A DNA stretch of 64,000 nt, from the NCBI GenBank assembly GCA_964639885.1, contig CAZXEH010000003.1, positions 1 to 64,000 on the forward strand. Reading direction: 5' to 3'. Of the stretch, positions 17,420 through 26,837 are shown piece by piece. A model generated the notes under the pieces. The model searched no databases and was not told the origin of the DNA. It saw only the letters and a list, made by a program, of their open reading frames with translations. Position 1 is the stretch's first letter; each line of letters starts with the position of its first letter. This DNA is from JAGNLA01 sp964639885 (GTDB taxonomy: Bacteria; Caldisericota; Caldisericia; JAAYUI01). The position numbers and the translations under genes were made by a program.

Positions 17420-18975
17420 AGTGACGAAGCGTTGAAGGCAATCATTTTGTTCTTCAGGTTTATATAGGTTTTTATCCCAAACAGGTCACCGACCGACTTT
17501 GCGGGAATCATGAAATAACCGTTGATGAGCTGGGGTGTGTTTTTTGTGTCTTTGTCAAGTTGTCTTTTTGTGCCATCTACAATGATTGTACTTTTTCCAA
17601 CCGTTAAAACTGTGGATTTGCCGTTGAAATTTATGGTAAGCTCTTTTTTGGCCTGGTTGTAGGTGTAGTGTGCGCCAAGATTTCCGAGCACCAAAGTTGC
17701 CGAGACGTACGGTATTTTGTTATAAAGTGCCGGAATGGCCTTTGTTTTAAGTCTAACGCCATCCAGCTGCCAATCCTCACTGCCAAGCGTGAAAACTATC
17801 TTGTCGTTGGCATCCACAAGCGCAGTCAATGTTGTGTTGTTGTTCCACAGAGCCAGAACCTTGCCATCGCCGACAACAAGGGTTGATCTGAATTCAGATT
17901 TTGGGCCCCACCACCAAAGTGTTTTGCCATCGCGGGATGACAGGGAGGAAACAACAGGCTCGCCTGAGATGCTGCACCATATATGCTCTCCTGAAAGAAT
18001 CGGCAGACTTGACTGGCTGCTCCCGATGTCTCTAGTCCAAAGTTTTTTGCCGGTCTGGGCTGCAAGGCACACAGTTTTTTCAAGCTGGGAGATGATTTTG
18101 ATGCCATCAAGCGATACAGTAGAGTTGGTCATGTCAGGGGCAATTGACGAAAACCAGATGATTTTCCCAGTGTCCAGCTCAAGAAGGGTCAGGCCAATGT
18201 CTTTAAGGTTGATCACGACAGTGTTTTCAACAATTCCGAGATAAGCGTAGTTGTCGACGCCGATTGATTTCTTCCAGATGATCTTGCCGTCCTCTGAATT
18301 GATAAGGTGCAGGCTTGATTCGTAGATGAGTGTTTTACCGTCTATTCCTGGATCAGTCCAGTCTTTTGAGAGGATCAGGCAATTTTTGCCGGCAATTGCG
18401 ATTTTTTGAATCTCGCTCTGGTATTTTGCAGGGAAAACCTTGTACTGCCAGAACTCTGCCCCGTCTGCCATCGATCCTGCAACCAGGATTCCGGGGATAT
18501 CGTCTTTTGTGTAGTAAACCTGTCCTTCGCTGATGCTAAGGAGCAGACCTTTCTTCTCCCACTTCTTCCTGCCGTTTGATGCGTCGAAGCCCATCATCAG
18601 GCCATTGGAATTGACGCAAACCCTGTCGCTCCAGATGCCAACCATTGTTGGTTTGTTGACAGGCGTTTTCCACAGCAGTTTTCCATTTGAGGATGTGAAG
18701 CAGGTCAAGCCGTCATCATCGGCAACATAAACCTTCCCATTGCCTTCAAGCAGCTGTCTTGCCGGAATGGTGAGGATTTGTTCCCAAAACTTCTTCACCC
18801 TGTGCTTCGAAGGTGAACAGTCGGTGGCAACTGAGCATGTGTTGGCGGAGTTTCCGCTTGGCATGAACCAGCCACAGTAGTGGACAAGCTGCGCAGAGGA
18901 GACCGAGAATGCAGTGGCAGCCAGTCCCAAGACCAGCCCAGCAACAATAATTGTTTTCAGCCCACGCATCCGCAT
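17416..18975 (-). CDS. Secreted PQQ-like beta-propeller protein with stalk domain
   Basis: 519 residues with a signal peptide. The middle is a PQQ/YWTD-like propeller with repeated 'G.I.W' and 'DG..L.W' strands (GKLLWKTPV, GRKKWEKK, GKIIWKKSI, GKKLWTRDI, GKTLWWWG). The last 130 or so residues form a degenerate stalk domain. There is no obvious PQQ enzyme active site, so a binding or structural surface role is likely. TATCAT on the minus strand is 7 nt before the ATG and no Shine-Dalgarno is present. A second in-frame ATG is at 18969. It shares its stop region with the convergent Ppx/GppA gene. Confidence 0.78.
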   Translation of the reverse strand: MRMRGLKTIIVAGLVLGLAATAFSVSSAQLVHYCGWFMPSGNSANTCSVATDCSPSKHRVKKFWEQILTIPARQLLEGNGKVYVADDDGLTCFTSSNGKLLWKTPVNKPTMVGIWSDRVCVNSNGLMMGFDASNGRKKWEKKGLLLSISEGQVYYTKDDIPGILVAGSMADGAEFWQYKVFPAKYQSEIQKIAIAGKNCLILSKDWTDPGIDGKTLIYESSLHLINSEDGKIIWKKSIGVDNYAYLGIVENTVVINLKDIGLTLLELDTGKIIWFSSIAPDMTNSTVSLDGIKIISQLEKTVCLAAQTGKKLWTRDIGSSQSSLPILSGEHIWCSISGEPVVSSLSSRDGKTLWWWGPKSEFRSTLVVGDGKVLALWNNNTTLTALVDANDKIVFTLGSEDWQLDGVRLKTKAIPALYNKIPYVSATLVLGNLGAHYTYNQAKKELTINFNGKSTVLTVGKSTIIVDGTKRQLDKDTKNTPQLINGYFMIPAKSVGDLFGIKTYINLKNKMIAFNASSL

Positions 18976-19038
18976 TAAGGCAATGATAACAAAAAGCGAT
19001 CAGAAAATAAAGATTTCAAAATTTTACGTGTATTTGGC

Positions 19039-20085
19039 TTATTTGTCGTTGAGGTTGATCTTGATGATCTCCATTTCACCTGTATTTCCTGCAATGCAGA
19101 ACACCAATCCACTATGTTCGACGATGTCGCCGTTGTATTTAAAATCTTTCACAAAAGCGATATCTTGTCCGGTTTTATAATCGAGAACCCATAAAGAAAT
19201 TGCTCCAGTATAGAAACCGTTCTCAACTGTGGCAGTCAAGGCAACAACTCTTTCATCGGAAACACAGTAGCTCAGAATTGGTGGAATATTTGATATCCAC
19301 TGGGTTTGACCCTTGTTGTCAATGCGTAGCAGCCCTTTTACCTTATGGTTGATGTCAGGTGAACTGTACTCTACCAAAGTGAAATCCCCTGATTCCCCAA
19401 AGGAAAAATCGACATCGTTCAGTTTGGACTTGTCGACGATAGGAAGCAAACGCTTGTCAATCTTTACTTCCCAGGAAACCTTTCCGTCAACCATTGCCTG
19501 AAGCATTGCGTACGGATCGCCGTTGATGTTGGAGCCGGCAAGAACTGGCTTCGATTTTTTATGGATCACACTTACGCTGCCGTTTGTTACAAGCAGGTAA
19601 TCGTCCAGATTGTTTCCCCAGTGATACTCATCGCCCTGCTCGGTTATGATTTTGGAAATTCCTTTATCGGTGATTGATTGATCTGGAAAGTTGTCCACCA
19701 GCCTTAAAATTTCAAGGCCATCGATAATCTTACGGAACGAAACATAGGATTTGCCGTCATTCTCATATTTAAGCATGAACAATTCGTTTGAAAACTGCTC
19801 GAAACTTGCGCCTGAGACGTCAATATTCCAAAGTTTTCTGCCTGTCCAATCGGTCGCCATGTAACCGGATTGCTTTGCAGGTTTGTTGAAGATAAGCAAA
19901 TCGTTGTCATGAAACGACAGGCTTTCGGCATTTTTTATTGTTACAACAGATTCTGTGCCGATCAATGTTTCATGCTGTCCAGCCGGCTCATTTCTGACTG
20001 AAGCGCCGTTGGTTCCCGCCTTCTCTGGCACGCCGCAACTGCAAAGCAAAGCCAGTGCAGAACAAATCAAAATTACTCTTGACAT
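19039..20085 (-). CDS. Lipoprotein with propeller-like repeats
   Basis: 348 residues. The signal ILICSALALLCSC ends in a lipobox. The mature part has weak beta-propeller-like strands (MATDWTGRKLWNIDVSG, GQTQWISNIPP, YKTGQDIAFV) and no catalytic motif I recognise. ATG 20085 is chosen because the signal peptide begins there; a TTG at 20097 is in frame. The gene starts 21 bp after the serpin stop, so it is likely the third gene of a glycosidase-serpin-lipoprotein operon. Function unknown. Confidence 0.65.
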   Translation of the reverse strand: MSRVILICSALALLCSCGVPEKAGTNGASVRNEPAGQHETLIGTESVVTIKNAESLSFHDNDLLIFNKPAKQSGYMATDWTGRKLWNIDVSGASFEQFSNELFMLKYENDGKSYVSFRKIIDGLEILRLVDNFPDQSITDKGISKIITEQGDEYHWGNNLDDYLLVTNGSVSVIHKKSKPVLAGSNINGDPYAMLQAMVDGKVSWEVKIDKRLLPIVDKSKLNDVDFSFGESGDFTLVEYSSPDINHKVKGLLRIDNKGQTQWISNIPPILSYCVSDERVVALTATVENGFYTGAISLWVLDYKTGQDIAFVKDFKYNGDIVEHSGLVFCIAGNTGEMEIIKINLNDK

Positions 20086-20106
20086 CGATTTATCCAAGCG
20101 AATTGC

Positions 20107-21333
20107 TTATGGCACCGAAACGCAGGATGCAAACATGATTTCGCCAGAAACCTCGTCTCTGATGATGAACATGAACGGGTGGTCAACAAGGAACTCTGGT
20201 GGACCCGATTCTTCACCCGGTGCTGCACCGGCAATGAACTCAACCGATGTTGCAGCTGCTGCTTCTGTGCCGGCTTCGTGAACATCCATGTAAACCTTGT
20301 GCTTGATCAGGGAAATGTACGCTTCAGGTGGTGGCTGGATCATGTCTGAGAAGCTGGAGGTCGTTGGGTCAAAACAGGCGTTCATTCCAAGCTGTTTCAA
20401 GGTTGGGATAAGGTTTGTCTCATATTCGAACTTGAACTTCGGAAGCTTGAGATCGAGCATCAAATCTTTCATCTTTGCTATCTCAACATTGAGTTCTTTC
20501 TGTGTAAAGAAGTTGGCAAGAGTGACAAGCCCGTCGTCAGACTCCGGCAGGACAACGTACATGGCCAGTTCCTCGTTTTTGCCGTATGGCATGCGCACGA
20601 TCTGGAAGCCTTCGCCCTTGTGGTACTTGTAGAAACCTTCGCGACTCATCATCTTGACCTTTTTCTTGCTGCCGTTGAGAAGAGTGAAGTCCTGATCGGT
20701 TGTGGCCAGCTTGTCAAACTGGTTTGTCCACGGAGCCTTGAGGTAGAGCGCGTTGAGCAGGAGAAGCATCGCATCGCTGAGTTCCTCCGGTGTCACCATC
20801 TTGGAAATCTTGCCGTTTGTGCTCTTTGAAATCCATTCATTCACTGCGTTCGCAGCCTTCTCGTCAGAGAAGTCGGTTTTTTCAACCGATGCCTTGTAGT
20901 AGTCTGCTGCAATCTTGAGGAAATCATCGACCATTTTTGTGTCTTTATTGACCCACAGTGAGTTTGAAACCACAAGATCGATGTCATCAGCGTATTTTTT
21001 GTCGATGAATTTCTTGTTGTGCTCGTTGACTGCCTTCATGTCGATGCCTTCAAGACCGAGGGCTGACTGAATCTCGTCTTTCACCGAACCGACTGCTCCG
21101 TTGGCCGTCAAACACAGGGCTATATGAGCCGAAACACCAGAAATGGCCACGTTTTGATAATAATCATCGCCGTAAAGCCTTGAGAGGAGGTTGAAGGTGA
21201 AATCGTTCTGTGCGTTTGTTGTATCAATCGATTCCTGCGACTCGACAGGCTTCACTTCATCATTCTTCTTTTCCATTCCACACCCCGAAAAAAGCAATGT
21301 CGCAACAATGAGCGTAAATACAAATCTTTTCAT
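20107..21333 (-). CDS. Lipid-anchored serpin (serine/cysteine protease inhibitor)
   Basis: 408 residues. The lipobox LLFSGC follows a short hydrophobic signal, so the protein is probably membrane-tethered and faces outward. The serpin fold is complete: NEWISKSTNGKI, LLLLNALYLKAPW, a reactive-loop hinge GTEAAAATSVEF and the C-terminal DHPFMFIIRD. The small-residue hinge is that of inhibitory serpins, so protease trapping is expected; the P1 residue cannot be fixed by eye. A strong GGAGGG precedes the ATG. Its start overlaps the glycosidase stop by 4 bp. It might guard the cell against its own or neighbours' proteases, such as the M6 enzyme in this window (inference). Confidence 0.9.
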   Translation of the reverse strand: MKRFVFTLIVATLLFSGCGMEKKNDEVKPVESQESIDTTNAQNDFTFNLLSRLYGDDYYQNVAISGVSAHIALCLTANGAVGSVKDEIQSALGLEGIDMKAVNEHNKKFIDKKYADDIDLVVSNSLWVNKDTKMVDDFLKIAADYYKASVEKTDFSDEKAANAVNEWISKSTNGKISKMVTPEELSDAMLLLLNALYLKAPWTNQFDKLATTDQDFTLLNGSKKKVKMMSREGFYKYHKGEGFQIVRMPYGKNEELAMYVVLPESDDGLVTLANFFTQKELNVEIAKMKDLMLDLKLPKFKFEYETNLIPTLKQLGMNACFDPTTSSFSDMIQPPPEAYISLIKHKVYMDVHEAGTEAAAATSVEFIAGAAPGEESGPPEFLVDHPFMFIIRDEVSGEIMFASCVSVP

Positions 21334-23108
21334 ATTCCCTCCAAAATTTCAATCCTGTCAGAAACATTCAGAATTATTGGTCTGTTCTGGCAGAAGTCCA
21401 GTCTCTGCTCAAAGGTTTTTCCGTTCAGGTTTATCTTTACCGGAACGGTTATTGGTTTTGCCATGTCAGACTGATTATAGTCCATTGGATATTTTATTGA
21501 ACCCGAAGCAGGGTGAGCAATGAAGATTGTGAATTTTCCATTATCTTCCCGTATCCAGTATTCAAGTCTGGTCGAACTTTCCAGTACCTTTGGATAATTG
21601 ATCTGCTCTGAAACATTGGGTTTTTTGTAGAGTTCGTCAAGCATCTTCTCGTAGCTGCCGTGCTGGATGAACCCAGGCTCTTCCGGTTCCCTTGCAAGAA
21701 CAACATTCAGACCGTCGCCGGCAAGCCTTGAAATTTCCTTGAGCGAGTCAAAATCCAGATAGGTACAGTCGACGTAAAGGAATGGAACCTTTATGCCACC
21801 GGATACGAGCCAGCCATTATCAACGTGAGCCTTCTTCAAAAACTCTCCGGTTATCCAACACGGACGGTGCGGCAAAAGTTCTTCCGGAAATCTCTGGTAG
21901 TGAAGCTCCCAGAAATACTGCGCCGATGGCCTTCTCAACTCCTGAGGGACTTCACCCGCCATCCAGTTGTCCTCCATCGGGAGGTAGCAGGCGCAACCAA
22001 ACCAAGATTTTCCAGCCCTCATCAACGTCGAGCCCTTTTCCATATAGGAATTGAACGGTTTGAGCTGTTTTGAAAGCAATCCTTCCCAGCCGACATGAAC
22101 GCTGGCGTAGAAAGTGTTGTGACCGCCTTCAGGGTTATATGGGAAACCATGCCAGAAGATCATGTTTACACCGTTGGCAAACAGGGCATCGGCAAGCATC
22201 CTCAAATCTTCGACGTTTTCTTCACACTGATGCTGGCCAGGCCCCGGATGACCCTTCCAACCGTAAAGGCAGGTGAAAGTTTCGCTCGAGACTATATTTT
22301 TGCCTGATAAAGCTGCGGATGAGGCTGCAAACTGGGAGAAATGAGGGTCAAAAAGAACAGCCTCGGATTCGGGCACGTCAGCACAGGCATAGGAATCAAC
22401 GAGATTTGTTGGCGACCCATGAGCCTGAACCCTTGAGAACCCGTTCATCCTGTTTGAAACATCAGTAAAGGGCTTGTAAAATTCACGATTTACAACCTTT
22501 GCAATGAACTTTCTGTAGTCGTACCTTATCTCAGGAGATGAGTCCAGATCAGCCTTGGCCGGTCCAATCGAGTAGCCGAACTCACGTTCGAACTCCTCGT
22601 CGAGTCCACCATTCCAGAGCCTTTCAGGAGCAACTTCCCAGGAATCGCAGAAATAGGCTGATTTATCACCGGTTGTTGGCAAGGCTTTCCCCAAGGCATC
22701 CGAGTATTTTTCAAGAGAGTTTTGGGATAGGTGGTTTAAGATGTAGTGTTCTCCGCCTTCCCACGATTTTCTGAGCCTCTGCTTCGAGAGACCATCGAAA
22801 TCCCGTGAGGCTATGGATTCATCGACAATTGACCCGCCAAACGGCCAGAGTGATCCAAAGGTGAAATCACAAAATAAACCTAGTTTGGAACAGTATTCCT
22901 TGGCAAATGCCACTTTCCCCGACCACTCCGTTGACAGCCATTTTGGAGCAAGTTTTGAATCTGGAAGGGGATAAACCCAGGCTATTTCAACGCCACCGAA
23001 TCCGTTTTCCTTGAGCCAGTCTAGTTGAAAGGCGATGTCTTTTTCGTTTATTTCGCCGGCAAACCACCACCAGCGCGTTCCCGGTTTTGAGGTTTTGTAG
23101 AAATCCAT
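21330..23108 (-). CDS. Glycoside hydrolase, GH106-like
   Basis: 592 residues, no signal peptide. The start TRWWWFAGEINEKDIAFQLDWL then NGFGGVEI matches the TIM-barrel opening of GH106 alpha-L-rhamnosidase-like enzymes. Further barrel pieces include FDFTFGSLWPFGG-type strands, RVQAHGSP and VSSETFTC, with candidate acidic residues in SETF and ESEAV. It is shorter than most GH106 proteins, which often exceed 900 residues, so accessory domains are missing. The ATG at 23108 is 6 nt after TAAAAT (minus strand 23120-23115) with no Shine-Dalgarno. It heads an operon with the serpin and a lipoprotein. Sugar specificity is uncertain. Confidence 0.72.
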   Translation of the reverse strand: MDFYKTSKPGTRWWWFAGEINEKDIAFQLDWLKENGFGGVEIAWVYPLPDSKLAPKWLSTEWSGKVAFAKEYCSKLGLFCDFTFGSLWPFGGSIVDESIASRDFDGLSKQRLRKSWEGGEHYILNHLSQNSLEKYSDALGKALPTTGDKSAYFCDSWEVAPERLWNGGLDEEFEREFGYSIGPAKADLDSSPEIRYDYRKFIAKVVNREFYKPFTDVSNRMNGFSRVQAHGSPTNLVDSYACADVPESEAVLFDPHFSQFAASSAALSGKNIVSSETFTCLYGWKGHPGPGQHQCEENVEDLRMLADALFANGVNMIFWHGFPYNPEGGHNTFYASVHVGWEGLLSKQLKPFNSYMEKGSTLMRAGKSWFGCACYLPMEDNWMAGEVPQELRRPSAQYFWELHYQRFPEELLPHRPCWITGEFLKKAHVDNGWLVSGGIKVPFLYVDCTYLDFDSLKEISRLAGDGLNVVLAREPEEPGFIQHGSYEKMLDELYKKPNVSEQINYPKVLESSTRLEYWIREDNGKFTIFIAHPASGSIKYPMDYNQSDMAKPITVPVKINLNGKTFEQRLDFCQNRPIILNVSDRIEILEGI

Positions 23109-23169
23109 GTTCACATTTTACCCAAGATTCTTTGAATTGGTATACATCACAAAGGGTTCCGAATTCGGG

Positions 23170-26100
23170 CTAATTCTGAAGCATGGTGACAAGCTTGAAT
23201 TTTGCAGCCAGAAGCTCTTCCTTGAAGTATTTGAAATCATGGGTGAACATCTCGTAAACCGTGTCCTCAACTATCTTCAACCCGTCCCGTATCTGGTGTT
23301 TGTCAATATATAGCCTTTTGTGATGGATGACGTTGAGAAGCATGATATATCCAAGAACCGACTCTGGTTTGTAGCAGTCGATGATTGACATCCCCCTGGA
23401 TTCTATGGCGCAAGATTGCTTCGATGTGTAAAGAATCCTTTGAAAATCAAGTTTTTCATCCTTGATCGTGAGGTTGAAACTGTCTTTGTAGAAGTTGGGA
23501 TCCTGGTTTCTTTCGAGCAGCATTGACAAAACATAAGCCTGAACCTTCGGGTAAAGGCAGGTATCAATGTAAAGGTCAGTCTCATTCCTGGCATTCAGGA
23601 ACCGGTTCAATTCCTTGAACCAGAACACAACTCGATCATTATCCTCGCACATTGCCGAAAGGACGCAGAGAGCTCCATAAGCCTCAACAATTGACGGTGA
23701 CTGCGGGTATTTCTTGCCGTTAACCATCTTTTCAAGAAGCATGAGAGCCTTATCCGGGTCATTTTTCAGCATGTGAAGCCTGGCAATTGCAAGGAGTGCA
23801 GAAATCTCAAACTCCAGCAGACCTGATTTTTTGGCATGTTCGAACATCAGTTTTGTAAACTTCTCAAGGTTTGCCATGTCTTCCCTGAACAGGGAGAATT
23901 TCACCATGTAGTCGTAAATCCTGACGACCTGGAGATTGCAGCCTGTCTCCTCGTAGTAGTTGAGTATTTCCTCGCAAACCTCATGGGCATTTTTGATTTT
24001 CCCTATTGTTGTCAGCACCATTATGAGGTTCATGGTGGCTGAAAAATAGTTGCTGTAATCGTTGATTGACTTGGCTTTTTTCATCAAGTCCCTAAGTTTT
24101 CTGATCACCTCGTCGAACCGTTCAGCCTTGAAATCGAACTCGATGAGGCAGTTCATTGCGTTGAGCTGGCCAGGGACAAACTCGATTTCGGCAGCCAGAG
24201 TGAAGGCTTTTTGGAAGGATTCCTTTGCCTGGTCAAATTTTTCAAGTCCTATGAATGCATTGCCGTTCATAATCAGTGCGTTCACCAGCTTGTTTTTGTT
24301 TCCGCTTTGCTGGGCACAGTCCTTCTCCTTTTCGGAATATTCAAGTGACATGTTGAAGTCACCGAGGTTCCATTCAGCAGCAGATAGCAGATGGAAGATG
24401 TCGGACATGAGCACATTCGGTGTTGATGAGTTCGTGAAATGCATGGCTTTGAGGCACATATCCCTGACTTTTTCAAACTGGAGCTCAGAAACGCTTATGT
24501 TGGCAAACTCCTTATAGAGTTCCGCCTTGAGATTTCCGGGGATGGATGGATGATCAAGCTTCGGCTCAATTTCTTCGATCAGACCGTAGGCTTCCTTCAC
24601 CTTGCCAATGCCAAACAGCGATTTCAGATAGTTGAGCCAGAACATGGCTGATAGTTCTGGCACGAGATCCTTCGCAACAGGAAACACATATTCAAGATAC
24701 TTGGCCGATGGTTCAAACAGTCGCTTTGATACCAGAATGGCGCTTGAAGCGATGACCATTTTTGAACCCTCAGATATCTCACCTGCAAGCATGAAGTGTT
24801 TTCCGGCTTCTGCAAGGAGGGGATCGGAATCGTTTTTGATCGAATGCAGTATCGAGTTGGCCAGTTCGTTGTGAAGTCTTGACTTTTCCTGCTTGGTAAT
24901 TGATGAGGCGATGATATCGGACAGGATTCCTGAGACAACGTCAAGACAAAGCTCCCTGCCAAACAGTTTTTCAGTGATCAGGTCGGCCTTGAAAAGCTCA
25001 CTTGTGACCTTGAACATTTCAAACTCGGTGAAATCAAAGAAAAACCGTAACTGGTCGACTGGAAGGGGTTTTGCCAGAAGAGCCATTTTCATCAGGCAAT
25101 TCTTTGCTTCCGAAGATAGCCTGGCAACTTTTTTCTCGTAAAGCCTTGCGATGTCCAATGGCAAGGCAACAAGCGTAATGGTTGTACTCTGGGACAGCAT
25201 CTGTCTCAATATGCTCAAGGCGTAGAGGGGGTTGCCGTTTGTTTTTTGCTGGAAGATGTCGAGGTCGTCTCTTGTCATTTTGCTGCCCAGCACTGACATT
25301 GACAGATTTTCAAGGTCGTCTCTGGAGAGTGGGCCAAGCTCAACCCTGTACTGTGCATTGAACGGGTAGGGCTTGTCAGGGTTAGAAATTGCCACAACCC
25401 CCACGTGCTGGGTTTTCATCCTTGAGATGATGGTAAGAACTTTTACCGAAAACTCATCGAGCCTGTCTTCAAAACCAATGACAAACGGGTTGCCTTTGAA
25501 AGCCCTGACGATTATCTGTGCGACTACATCAGGGAGGCTTGCGATGTAGTCGAGAGGTCGCCTGTTTGATGGCAAAAGGTTTTTGTTTGCAAAGTCTTTT
25601 GAGAGTTCGCGAATATGGAAGGCATAGTTGCTGGCAAGAACCCTGTCCAGCGCAATATTATATCCTGCCAGTTGATCGAGAACGGATGCAATCGCAGGTT
25701 TTCCAGGCGCAACCGCCCCAGGATCGCAGGTGAGGAATCTGATTGTTTTGGAAAGGGCAATCGATCTGAACTCCTCAAGAAGTCTGGATTTTCCTATTCC
25801 CTGCTTGCCTGTGACAATCATGATCTGTTTGCCTGATGATGAAAGATTGTCCAGCATGACGTCGAATTGGACTATTTCTTTGAGCCTTCCGACGAACGGA
25901 GCGTAGAGTGGCGAAATGTTGAGGAATCTTGACTGTTTCTCCAGCGATCCGTTAATGAATGATTCCAGGTCTGCTATAAGTTCCTGCATTGATTGGAAGC
26001 GGTTTACAGGGTCCTTGTCCAGAGATTTTAAAATGATGTTTCTCAACTCGTCAGGGATGTTAGGGTTGATTTTTACTGGGTCAACCGGGCGTTCACTTAA

Positions 26101-26727
26101 GATTTTAAAGATCAGCTCAACCGGGTTTTGTGAAACGAAAGGCGGTCTGCCCGAAAACAGCTCGTACATGACGACACCAAGCGAGTACACGTCTGCCCGT
26201 TGGTCAACTTCCTGTCCGAAAACCTGTTCAGGTGCCATGTATTGCAGTGTGCCAAGGATCGTTCCCGATTTTGAGATGGTTTCCTTGTTTTGAATTTTTG
26301 CGATACCGAAATCCACGAGTGTTGCTTGTCCGTTTGAAACGAGGATGTTTGACGGTTTCACATCGCGATGGACAACACCCATGCTGTGCAGATATGAGAG
26401 GGCGTCCGCAACCTCAACGATTTGCCTGATTAGCGCCCTGACCTCGGTTTGATCTGAACCGATCTGTTTGCCGGCGATGTAGTCCATGACAATGTACTGT
26501 GTGTCATTCCATTGGCCTGCGTCGAGGAATTTCACAATATTGCCATGCTCAAGCTGCTTGAGAATTTCGGATTCACGCTTGAAGCGTTCAATGTTTCCGG
26601 GGTCATCAGCTTTTGAAATCTTTATGGCCACGACCATGCCGGAAAGAGTGTCGATGCCAAGAAAGACTTCGCCCATTCCACCTTCGCGGATCTGGTCTAT
26701 TGTTTCATACCTGCCTGCAATGTTCAT
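23170..26727 (-). CDS. Large Ser/Thr protein kinase with ATPase and TPR-like regions
   Basis: 1185 residues, no membrane helix. Residues 1-260 are a Hanks-type kinase: glycine loop IREGGMGEVF, Lys in VVAIKIS, catalytic HRDVKPSNIL and DFGIAKI. Next comes an AAA/STAND-type ATPase (FVGRLKEI, P-loop VTGKQGIGKSRLLEEF), then several hundred residues of TPR-like helical repeats. This is the layout of PknK-type kinases, which receive signals through the repeat region. No C-terminal DNA-binding domain was seen. TATAAT (26742-26737, minus strand) is 9 nt before the ATG and no Shine-Dalgarno is present. It diverges from the TetR gene that leads the five-paralogue array, so a functional link is possible but unproven. 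Confidence 0.88.
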   Translation of the reverse strand: MNIAGRYETIDQIREGGMGEVFLGIDTLSGMVVAIKISKADDPGNIERFKRESEILKQLEHGNIVKFLDAGQWNDTQYIVMDYIAGKQIGSDQTEVRALIRQIVEVADALSYLHSMGVVHRDVKPSNILVSNGQATLVDFGIAKIQNKETISKSGTILGTLQYMAPEQVFGQEVDQRADVYSLGVVMYELFSGRPPFVSQNPVELIFKILSERPVDPVKINPNIPDELRNIILKSLDKDPVNRFQSMQELIADLESFINGSLEKQSRFLNISPLYAPFVGRLKEIVQFDVMLDNLSSSGKQIMIVTGKQGIGKSRLLEEFRSIALSKTIRFLTCDPGAVAPGKPAIASVLDQLAGYNIALDRVLASNYAFHIRELSKDFANKNLLPSNRRPLDYIASLPDVVAQIIVRAFKGNPFVIGFEDRLDEFSVKVLTIISRMKTQHVGVVAISNPDKPYPFNAQYRVELGPLSRDDLENLSMSVLGSKMTRDDLDIFQQKTNGNPLYALSILRQMLSQSTTITLVALPLDIARLYEKKVARLSSEAKNCLMKMALLAKPLPVDQLRFFFDFTEFEMFKVTSELFKADLITEKLFGRELCLDVVSGILSDIIASSITKQEKSRLHNELANSILHSIKNDSDPLLAEAGKHFMLAGEISEGSKMVIASSAILVSKRLFEPSAKYLEYVFPVAKDLVPELSAMFWLNYLKSLFGIGKVKEAYGLIEEIEPKLDHPSIPGNLKAELYKEFANISVSELQFEKVRDMCLKAMHFTNSSTPNVLMSDIFHLLSAAEWNLGDFNMSLEYSEKEKDCAQQSGNKNKLVNALIMNGNAFIGLEKFDQAKESFQKAFTLAAEIEFVPGQLNAMNCLIEFDFKAERFDEVIRKLRDLMKKAKSINDYSNYFSATMNLIMVLTTIGKIKNAHEVCEEILNYYEETGCNLQVVRIYDYMVKFSLFREDMANLEKFTKLMFEHAKKSGLLEFEISALLAIARLHMLKNDPDKALMLLEKMVNGKKYPQSPSIVEAYGALCVLSAMCEDNDRVVFWFKELNRFLNARNETDLYIDTCLYPKVQAYVLSMLLERNQDPNFYKDSFNLTIKDEKLDFQRILYTSKQSCAIESRGMSIIDCYKPESVLGYIMLLNVIHHKRLYIDKHQIRDGLKIVEDTVYEMFTHDFKYFKEELLAAKFKLVTMLQN

Positions 26728-26764
26728 CTGTTTTCAATTATAGGTTTTGGAGCAACTAAACATG

Positions 26765-26837
26765 TTGACAATTAATTTAAAATGATTATATTGACTTATA
26801 AGTCAATGAACTTAAAGTCAATGACACAGGAGTCAAT
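26765..26837 (+). promoter_or_regulatory. TetR autoregulatory promoter and operator array
   Basis: TTGACA (26765-26770), 16-bp spacer, TATATT (26787-26792). A perfect 18-bp palindrome, ATTGACTTATAAGTCAAT, lies at 26790-26807, overlapping the -10 box and start point. Its right half-site AGTCAAT (26801-26807) recurs at 26816-26822 and 26831-26837, an exact 15-bp period, the last touching the ATG. Such an array is the expected binding site for the TetR protein encoded next. Confidence 0.75.
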
